Below are positions 26,501 to 32,017 of a stretch of DNA of 43,065 nt, in pieces. The notes under the pieces are model-generated. The model was not told the origin of the DNA. It did not search any database and saw nothing but the letters and a program-made list of their open reading frames with translations. The stretch spans positions 1 through 43,065 of the forward strand of contig JAFGBL010000040.1 in the NCBI GenBank assembly GCA_016933115.1. Reading direction: 5' to 3'. Position 1 is the stretch's first letter, and every line of letters begins with the position of its first letter. The position numbers and the translations under genes are program-made. Source of the DNA: Bacteroidales bacterium (GTDB taxonomy: Bacteria > Bacteroidota > Bacteroidia > Bacteroidales > JAADJA01).

Positions 26501-29147
26501 TGAGGATAGTCTAAATCTTTATACAATAAATTTACTATCGGGTGTTTACAGCCCATCCTGCAATGGAGAGACATTCCCAATATTGCTGGGTGATTATGTT
26601 CATTTAAAAGGTACCTGGCAGGGATATGTGGTCCTGGATGCTCAGGAAACTGCCAATGTAGTGTCTGTTCAAAATGTGGTTCAGACAGAAGTTTCCAATT
26701 TAATAGTTACCAATGGATCAAATGAATATGGTGATGGAGGTGGAATTTATTGCACAAATTCAGATTTAACTATATCTGATGTTATATTATCAAATAATTA
26801 TGCTCAAGATGGCGGAGGAATTTTTTGTTATAATGCAAGCCCGGTGATAAAGGATGTTAAAATGATTAACAATACAGCAAATTATTCTGGTGGTGGCATT
26901 CATTGTTCATACGATACACATCCCAAATTGCTGAATGTAACTATCGAGGAAAATCAGGCCAGTGAGGGAGGAGGAATGTATTGTTCCTCTTCCGACCCGG
27001 TATTAGAGGAGGTCAATATTGAGAACAACACTGCAATAACCGGTGGAGGTATATGTATTGGATACTCCAGTAACCCTCATCTGAAAAATGTTTTCATTTC
27101 GGATAATTCTGCTTCAACCTACGGAGGTGGAATTTATTGTTATTCATCGAATCCAACCCTTGAAGATGTAAAAATAACCCATAATATTGCTGAATACTCA
27201 GGTGGAGGTTTTTATTCAGGATATAATTCATCTCCGTTGTTTGACAGTTTAAACAGGTGCGATATTTATTTAAACAGCGCTGATGAAGGAAATGACCTTT
27301 ACTCCGAGTACAGTATACAAGTGGTTGTTGACACCTTCACCGTATTGTATCCAAAAAGCTTCCATGCTTATCCTTTGGAAAACTTCAGTTTTGACATTTG
27401 GCACTGTATGATCCCACAGGTAAATGCGGACTTATATGTATCACCTAATGGGGACAATTCCAATTCAGGGCTTACAGCTGACGATCCTTTAAAAAATATT
27501 CAATATGCCCTAAATCTCATCGCGGAGGACAGCGTCAATCTGTATACCATTCATTTGCTTGAGGGTGTATACAGTCCAAACAGTAATGGAGAAGCATTCC
27601 CTATAAGGATTCCTGAATATGTAAATTTGGAAGGTTCGGCAGAAGAAGATGTCATCCTCAATGCCCAAAGTCAGTCGCGGGTAATTGAGTTTTACAATAG
27701 CAATCAAATTACTGTTTCCAATATCTCTGTCAGGGGGGGGTATCACAATAGTGATGGTGGTGGTATTTACATGGTCAATTCCAGTCCTGAATTAATGAAT
27801 ATAGCCATAAAGAATAACATTTCAGGAGGTTATGGTGGCGGGTTTTACTGCAAAAACTCCAGTCCGATTTTGATTGGAATTACGATTTCAGCTAATCAGG
27901 CAGATTTTGGCGGAGGTTTTTGCTGCAGTAGCGACTCCAAACCGCAGATGCAGAATTCTTCAATCATGGATAATGAAGCCATCAACAGTGGAGGAGGAAT
28001 TTACAACAGGATAAACAGTACATTACTTTTGCTTAATACGATTGTCTCTGAAAATTTTGCAGGAACCCATGGCGGAGGTATTTATTGCGGCAATAATTCA
28101 GATATGTATGCCGATAGTTTATGGGTCACAAACAACCAGGCAGCTAAACAAGGCGGTGGAATATTCAACTCAACTTCTGACCTATATCTTGATAACGCAG
28201 TGGTCGCATCGAATATATCACAAATCAAAGGTGGCGGAATATATTCCAGCAGTTCTTACACTAAACTTCACAATGTTATTATCAATAACAACTTTTCAAT
28301 GAAAGGCGGTGGAATATACAATGCATTTAAAAACCATGCGTATAAAAATGTCCTCATTATCAACAATACCGCTATTGACCAGGGAGGTGGAATATACACA
28401 AACGGGGCTACCTATGATATTTATAATTCAACAATAACGGGCAATTATGCTGAAATCGCAGGTGGGATTTATTGTCAGAACACGGATATTGAACTTATAA
28501 ATTGCATTTTATGGAATGAGGGCACCGATGAGGTTTATTTTAGGGAAATTTACGGGGCCTCAATTGCCACTGTTTCATGGTCGGATGTACAAGGAGGTGA
28601 GGATGGGATAAGTACAAATGATAATGGTACTCTAAACTGGTTAGAAGGTAACATTGAATCTTACCCGCTATTTATGGGTTTCGGAGAACATCCCTATCAG
28701 CTTGATGTAGGATCCCCATGCATTGATGCCGGAACACCTGATACTACAGGGCTGAACCTGCCGCTCTGGGATCTGATTGGCAATTACCGCATTTGGGATG
28801 GAGACGGCGATGGAATTGCCTTTGTTGATATGGGAACCTATGAATTTGGAGCCATTGCAGTCGGGGAGACAAAACTTCCAGTTCGAAGTTTGAAGTTTGA
28901 AGTTCGAAGTTATCCGAATCCGTTTACGGATCAAACATTGATCACCTATTATTTGCCAAATTCCACCTTCGTGAGTTTGAGCATCTTTGATCTTAGTGGC
29001 CAATTAGTCAATATATTGGCTAATGAATTTCAATTGCATGGTGAACATAAGGAAGTTTTTGATGCAAATGGTTTACCGGAAGGCATCTATTTCCTGAGAA
29101 TGAAAACCACTGAAAGATCACAAACCAAAAAAATAATTAAACTTTAA
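23565..29147 (+). CDS. Giant beta-helix T9SS surface protein with lipobox
   Basis: 1860 residues. The N-terminus is a lipoprotein-type signal peptide with lipobox LSAC (C25). Residues 25-170 match the N-terminal domain of the protein at 32018; shared landmarks are Y(F/V)G(I/L)LLP, SLSLEM, PAP(E/N)GYxWWV, YxDYMxG. A Ser-rich LRHAINN motif near 190 (polymorphic outer-membrane/choice-of-anchor style) opens a long right-handed beta-helix with 27 exact GGG(I/F/M) turns up to about 1640. Four copies of a 143-residue module break up the helix. The last 80 residues (SYPNPF... DLSGQLV... LPEGIYFLRMKT) are a T9SS type A sorting domain, so export across the outer membrane and cell-surface attachment are expected. 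Such helices bind or cleave polysaccharide or act as adhesins; no catalytic residues were recognised. A lipobox and a T9SS signal in one protein is unusual. Confidence 0.9.
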   Translation: MKPKAFTKKMQTAIVIIVLALLSACFQFDFVIQPYSADLNSSFEVEVSVITTDGNGNNYIPYFGILLPDDWTVDDSIGFMFDTVPGVLVYSDSLSLEMDTLDPAPEGYYWWVSKAIESVIYNYGDTYLCNPTIHTGNDPGTFYLDYMAGSNCNDYYGGLGYARSNDHIITVGLPDNLVVTNKNDSGPGSLRHAINNVDFFGTITFDLEEGDTISLENQIIIEKDVNILGPGDFDLAISGNQTVRIFAIGEDRSPHISNLHIGWGSEYQGGGIYCGYMSTPVLNELVINNNTASYGAGIYCYAANPEIQNTIVKNNIASQNGGGFYFTDSNPLLSDVTISNNWSGAGGGIYSDWYSNIMFDSINRCNIYLNYAQSGYDLYSENYIEVIVDTFTVLYPTELQAYPFGNFSFDILNGKIEQVDGDLFVSPEGSNDNSGLTPQEPLKNIWFAYLKILPNTSHAHTIHLLEGTYSPSSNGEVFPLFSLDYINISGVSSGQVILDAEGLSNVFSFSFNSNTIIANITITGGTAYNGGGIYLNNSSILFKNSDITNNEASDRGGGIYISGYSSPSIFENVKIYNNTASSGGGIFLDNNVNPKFKNVSIINNFAETGGGIYNRSLYPEFDTSDRCNIYFNSSSNGNDIYSINPFIVRVDTFTVLIPNEYHTVPIENFIFDIWHGKLEQADADLFVSPDGDNSNSGLSPEEPLKNIHFAFSKIVLGALHPNKIYLMDGTYGPTANEDIFPICMIDYVNIYGLTENGTILDGEGQYRVVEFDHDYNTALSNVTITNGYNLSNSGGGIMCYYSDPVIENLTISENMSVSGGGIFISNSNLTLIDVAITNNTATDDGGGIYCDYNSNLLLSKVTIANNSSNDRGGGIYYNNYTNTVFDSINRCNIYSNMANVGNDLYSVNELNVIVDTFTVMFPKNFHAYPLPDFNFDILHGLIPQSNIDLYVSPNGDNSNSGLSSDDPLKTIEFANTIVDEDSLNLYTINLLSGVYSPSCNGETFPILLGDYVHLKGTWQGYVVLDAQETANVVSVQNVVQTEVSNLIVTNGSNEYGDGGGIYCTNSDLTISDVILSNNYAQDGGGIFCYNASPVIKDVKMINNTANYSGGGIHCSYDTHPKLLNVTIEENQASEGGGMYCSSSDPVLEEVNIENNTAITGGGICIGYSSNPHLKNVFISDNSASTYGGGIYCYSSNPTLEDVKITHNIAEYSGGGFYSGYNSSPLFDSLNRCDIYLNSADEGNDLYSEYSIQVVVDTFTVLYPKSFHAYPLENFSFDIWHCMIPQVNADLYVSPNGDNSNSGLTADDPLKNIQYALNLIAEDSVNLYTIHLLEGVYSPNSNGEAFPIRIPEYVNLEGSAEEDVILNAQSQSRVIEFYNSNQITVSNISVRGGYHNSDGGGIYMVNSSPELMNIAIKNNISGGYGGGFYCKNSSPILIGITISANQADFGGGFCCSSDSKPQMQNSSIMDNEAINSGGGIYNRINSTLLLLNTIVSENFAGTHGGGIYCGNNSDMYADSLWVTNNQAAKQGGGIFNSTSDLYLDNAVVASNISQIKGGGIYSSSSYTKLHNVIINNNFSMKGGGIYNAFKNHAYKNVLIINNTAIDQGGGIYTNGATYDIYNSTITGNYAEIAGGIYCQNTDIELINCILWNEGTDEVYFREIYGASIATVSWSDVQGGEDGISTNDNGTLNWLEGNIESYPLFMGFGEHPYQLDVGSPCIDAGTPDTTGLNLPLWDLIGNYRIWDGDGDGIAFVDMGTYEFGAIAVGETKLPVRSLKFEVRSYPNPFTDQTLITYYLPNSTFVSLSIFDLSGQLVNILANEFQLHGEHKEVFDANGLPEGIYFLRMKTTERSQTKKIIKL
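24639..27668 (+). repeat. Four copies of a 143-residue module inside the beta-helix protein
   Basis: Copies start at 24639, 25425, 26217 and 27240 (residues 359, 621, 885, 1226). Each begins with FD(S/T)xxRC(N/D)IYxN, passes a VDTFTVL stretch and reaches DL(F/Y)VSP(E/D/N)G exactly 63 residues later. It ends near a LDAxG/LNAQ-type strand after PLK(N/T)I and NGExFPI blocks. The first three copies are spaced 262 and 264 residues apart; the last gap is 341 because more GGGIY turns are inserted. This indicates serial segmental duplication with later drift, since DNA identity is visibly lower than protein similarity. Confidence 0.85.
28880..28911 (+). repeat. Short direct/inverted repeat at the sorting-domain linker
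   Basis: Four near-copies of a GAAGTT-containing unit (AGTTCGAAG, TTTGAAG, TTTGAAG, TTCGAAGTT) lie precisely where the mature protein joins the T9SS sorting domain, encoding VRSLKFEVRSYP. The block is nearly self-complementary at its ends. Similar low-complexity junctions could ease shuffling of sorting domains between cargo genes; that is inference. Confidence 0.6.
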
Positions 29148-29153
29148 TAATCC

Positions 29154-29206
29154 GGGATTTTGTGTTCCGGTTCTTTATTAAAAATTAAAACCGGAACACA
29201 AAACCC
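29154..29206 (+). terminator. Long hairpin terminator after the 1860-aa gene
   Basis: Fifteen perfect pairs, TTTTGTGTTCCGGTT (29158-29172) with AACCGGAACACAAAA (29189-29203), extended by GGG/CCC past a bulged A; the loop is 16 nt. It starts 7 nt after the stop codon. There is no immediate U run; a T tract follows about 25 nt later (29229-29237). Confidence 0.75.
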
Positions 29207-29389
29207 TTCATCCAGTCGTTTTCCGCCGTTTTTTTTTGTAGTGGTTTTCTGCCATGTTTTAAAGGATGAACTGATGTAATTTTACCTCCAATCAAAACCG
29301 AAAAATCATTTTTTCTTTTAGAATGGTTTTCGCAAATGATCCAATAAATTATTTGTTAAGACCTGATTAACCATCAAAAAATCAATGCC

Positions 29390-29893
29390 ATGAAAAAGAA
29401 AATTTTAACCACAGTGTTTTTAATTACAGGATTCTTGTTTTTAACCCTCGGGCAAAAATCCGTATTCCCTGATGCCGATCTACTCACGCTGGATGGAAAA
29501 ACCATTCAATCGACCGAATTATTCAAAGGGGAAAGCCCCATCATCCTTGTATTCTGGAAGACATATGAGAAGGATTGTTGTAAACACATTTCTTCGTTGA
29601 TTGAGGCACATGAAGATTTACTGGATACCGTCAATGCCAGGCTGGTATGTATTTGTGTCGATTGCATCGGACAAACCCATCACATCAAACCTTTTGTTGA
29701 TGGAAATGGATGGGATTGCGAAGTTTATATAGATAAAAACGGAGAATTCAAACGGGCAATGGCTGTCAATAATACGCCATATACAATATTGTATTACAAC
29801 CAAAAAATCATTTGCCGTTACAACGGGTATTGCTCCGGAACAGAGGATATGATATGCACTAAACTCAAACATTGCCTCGCCCTTAACGATTAA
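29390..29893 (+). CDS. Exported thioredoxin-fold protein without a CxxC motif
   Basis: 167 residues. The signal peptide (KKILTTVFLITGFLFLTLG) ends before QKSVFPDADL. The mature part follows the TlpA/AhpC-TSA pattern: the core strand IILVFWKTYEKDCCKHI aligns with the FWATWCGPCxxE active site of TlpA. The first Cys has become Glu, while the second position keeps Cys and is followed by another Cys (DCC). A cis-Pro (NNTPYTILYY) is conserved. Six or more further Cys are scattered (VCICVDCIG, ICRYNGYC, MICTKLKHC), unusual for a periplasmic protein of this size. TlpA-type proteins reduce disulfides; a single-Cys site makes the normal dithiol mechanism impossible, so it may act as an isomerase-like, metal-binding or structural protein. 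It sits between the two shared-domain surface proteins. Confidence 0.75.
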   Translation: MKKKILTTVFLITGFLFLTLGQKSVFPDADLLTLDGKTIQSTELFKGESPIILVFWKTYEKDCCKHISSLIEAHEDLLDTVNARLVCICVDCIGQTHHIKPFVDGNGWDCEVYIDKNGEFKRAMAVNNTPYTILYYNQKIICRYNGYCSGTEDMICTKLKHCLALND

Positions 29894-30327
29894 GCGTCAA
29901 TGTAATGTAAATTTTGCTAATTTGATTTACCACAAGTGAATTTAGAATCATTGACTATTGCCTTGGGCTGGTGAGAATTAATTGTATAATAAGGTGAATA
30001 TAAGCATATAAACTGTAGTTACTGAATCATAGGATCAGCATGTTCTTCATTTTAGTGTTGATAATAGTTTTACTTGACTTATAGCCCTTTTTTTAGTATA
30101 TTTACACACTTTTTTGAACCAAAACCGGTGGGATGCAAGTATTCAATTTTCAGCATCGAATTTATTATATTAATGCTGATTTTAAAAGCATGAATAACGT
30201 CCCCTTCTATCTCTTAAAAGTTGATAATATCAAAACGGTATAACTTAAAAATGAAATATGAAATAATTTTACTTTGAGATAGATAAATTTAAAAGTAAAA
30301 GATTAGAAGATTTAAAGACCCAATGCC
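29894..30327 (+). other. 434-bp gene-free region with promoter and long hairpin-bearing leader of the response regulator
   Basis: The region holds the promoter at 30074-30104 and a leader of about 215 nt. The leader can form TCAGCAT (30150-30156) with ATGCTGA (30173-30179), and TTTTACTTT (30267-30275) with AAAGTAAAA (30292-30300), the second ending 27 nt before the ATG. Both stems are AT-rich and modest. No coding sequence is evident. Confidence 0.5.
30074..30104 (+). promoter_or_regulatory. Promoter of the NtrC-type response regulator
   Basis: TTG (30074-30076) and TATATTTA (30097-30104), 20-nt spacer, flanks ACTTGACTT and TATATTTAC: the same architecture as the promoter of the 1860-aa gene at 23253-23283. 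Confidence 0.55.
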
Positions 30328-31746
30328 ATGGAAGGTTTAAAGACACTAATCCTCGATGATGACCGGCTGTATGCCAATCACCTGAAATGTTTATTGACCA
30401 GGCTTCATATTTCGACTACCTGCGCCCTAACACCTTCCGAAGCATTTGATTACCTTTTATCTCACCCGTATGATTTATTTATTTGTGATATTTTTTTACC
30501 GGAAAAAAATGGTTTGGAAATATTGAAATTAGTAAAACAAAAGTATCCGGGCATGGATGTAATCCTTATTAGCGGAAAGGGCGATATGGATACGGTAATC
30601 AAAGCCCTTAGGCTCGGGGCTGTGGATTATTTGAAAAAACCATTTTCAGAACATGAACTTCTAAGTGCTTTAAAAAGAACGCAAAAGTTCAACGAAGTTT
30701 ATCCGGCCAACGGCAACGGTTTCAGTAATAACTCACTTTTATCAAATCATCTGATTGAAAAAATTCCATCCGGCTTTATTGGCACCAGTCAAGGTATGGT
30801 TCAGGTCAGAAATCTGGCGATTCTTGCTTCCAGGGAAAAGGATGTAAACATTTTAATTACCGGCGAAAATGGCACAGGGAAAGAAATTGTAGCCCGCATC
30901 ATCCACTTCGCAAGTGACCGGAACAACCAGCCATTTTACCCTGTAAACAGTGCGGCTATTCCCGACTCACTACTCGAAAGTGAATTTTTTGGTCATCGAA
31001 AAGGATCATTTACAGGAGCCAATGAAAATAAAAAAGGATTTTTTGAACTGGCAGATAATGGAACATTATTTCTGGATGAAATATCAGAAATGCCACTTCA
31101 ACTGCAAGCCAAGCTACTGAGGGCTATTGAGGAAAAGAAAATCAAACCGGTTGGAGGAATAAATGAGATCAATGTCGATATCCGCATTGTTTCGGCTACC
31201 AATTCAAATGTTGATGAATTAATTTCCAAAAAAAGGCTCAGGATCGACCTCTATCACAGGTTAAATACTATGATGATCAATATTCCACCACTGCGCGAGC
31301 GACCTGAGGATATCCGGCCATTGGTCGATCATTTTGCCCATCAGTTTTCAATTCATCGGTTTAAAAAATGCCCCCAAATCAATCCGAATATAATTGATCA
31401 TTTAAAAAAGTATCATTTCCCTGGAAATGTCAGAGAGCTCAAAAATATGGTTGAAAGAGCCATCATTATTTCAAGGGGAAAAGAAATAAATAAAACCTAT
31501 TTTGAATTTCAAAACTATCCAAAAAAAATCACATCTATGAAAACTACGGGCAATTTGAACATCGATGAAAACGAAATGAAACTGATTATTTTTGCCCTGT
31601 TTCAAAGTAACAACAACAATACTGTAGCTTCTCGATTGCTTGGAATTTCGCGCGATACGCTAATTCGAAAAAAAAAGAAATACAACATTGGCGTGATCAA
31701 TGAAAAAACGTTCAATGAATCTCCTTTCTCAAAATATCTTTGTTAA
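30328..31746 (+). CDS. Sigma-54-dependent response regulator (NtrC family)
   Basis: 472 residues in the standard three-domain order. The receiver domain (1-118) has an acidic pocket D10-D12, phosphoacceptor D54 in ICDIFLPEKNG, S82 and K104 in YLKKPF. The AAA+ domain (about 150-380) has Walker A GENGTGKE (179-186), the sigma-54-contacting loop GSFTGA (226-231, the common variant of GAFTGA), Walker B LFLDE (247-251), and an arginine-finger region LYHRLN. The Fis-type HTH is near 425-465 (NTVASRLLGISRDTLIRKKKKY). Phosphorylation would allow hexamerisation and ATP-driven opening of sigma-54 promoters. No histidine kinase gene is adjacent, so it is an orphan. A near-consensus -24/-12 promoter lies just downstream, ahead of the 693-aa surface protein, the most likely target. 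Confidence 0.95.
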   Translation: MEGLKTLILDDDRLYANHLKCLLTRLHISTTCALTPSEAFDYLLSHPYDLFICDIFLPEKNGLEILKLVKQKYPGMDVILISGKGDMDTVIKALRLGAVDYLKKPFSEHELLSALKRTQKFNEVYPANGNGFSNNSLLSNHLIEKIPSGFIGTSQGMVQVRNLAILASREKDVNILITGENGTGKEIVARIIHFASDRNNQPFYPVNSAAIPDSLLESEFFGHRKGSFTGANENKKGFFELADNGTLFLDEISEMPLQLQAKLLRAIEEKKIKPVGGINEINVDIRIVSATNSNVDELISKKRLRIDLYHRLNTMMINIPPLRERPEDIRPLVDHFAHQFSIHRFKKCPQINPNIIDHLKKYHFPGNVRELKNMVERAIIISRGKEINKTYFEFQNYPKKITSMKTTGNLNIDENEMKLIIFALFQSNNNNTVASRLLGISRDTLIRKKKKYNIGVINEKTFNESPFSKYLC

Positions 31747-31750
31747 ATTG

Positions 31751-31794
31751 AACTGTTGCAAAATTGCATGTTGCTATAGCAGAATACGACAGTT
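31751..31794. promoter_or_regulatory. Possible activator-binding (UAS) region
   Basis: AACTGT (31751-31756) and ACAGTT (31789-31794) form an inverted repeat, and inside it lie the perfect palindrome TGCTATAGCA (31772-31781) and a GCAA-AA-TTGC element. The distance to the predicted sigma-54 start (about 31943) is 150-190 bp, typical for enhancer sites of NtrC-type activators. It directly follows the regulator's stop codon, so it could equally be a transcript end. Confidence 0.35.
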
Positions 31795-31916
31795 GATATG
31801 ATATTAACCACCCAGATTACGGATGGTATTTTATTCTAACAATTTTTTGATTGTAAAATAGCTTTTCTTAAAGCACTTCCGATCAATTCCAATATTTCAT
31901 TGATAAAAGTTATGTT

Positions 31917-31933
31917 TTGGTACATCTATTGCC
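31917..31933 (+). promoter_or_regulatory. Sigma-54 (-24/-12) promoter of the 693-aa surface protein
   Basis: TTGGTACATCTATTGCC: GG at 31919-31920 and GC at 31931-31932 are exactly 10 bp apart, within TGGTACA-N4-TTGC, which fits the sigma-54 consensus TGGCAC(G/A)-N4-TTGC with one pyrimidine change. Transcription would start near 31943, about 75 nt before the ATG at 32018. The NtrC-type activator is encoded immediately upstream. Confidence 0.75.
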
Positions 31934-32007
31934 TTTAGAAAACAGAGATCTGTTATTAATAACCAATTTATCTATCACAAAACTCAATTTTAACCAAAAC
32001 AAAAAAT

Positions 32008-32013
32008 GGAGGT
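32008..32013 (+). promoter_or_regulatory. Shine-Dalgarno sequence that fixes the start of the 693-aa gene
   Basis: GGAGG (within TGGAGG, just before TTGTT) sits 6 nt ahead of the ATG at 32018, a rare purine-rich site in this window. An in-frame ATG at 32006 overlaps it and would be a poor start, so 32018 is chosen. Confidence 0.7.
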
Positions 32014-32017
32014 TGTT

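Noticed and set aside
23565-29147. Repeated GGTGGAGG-type DNA that might look like a CRISPR or minisatellite
   Set aside because: The repeats are in frame, degenerate at DNA level and encode beta-helix turns; no regular spacers or cas genes.
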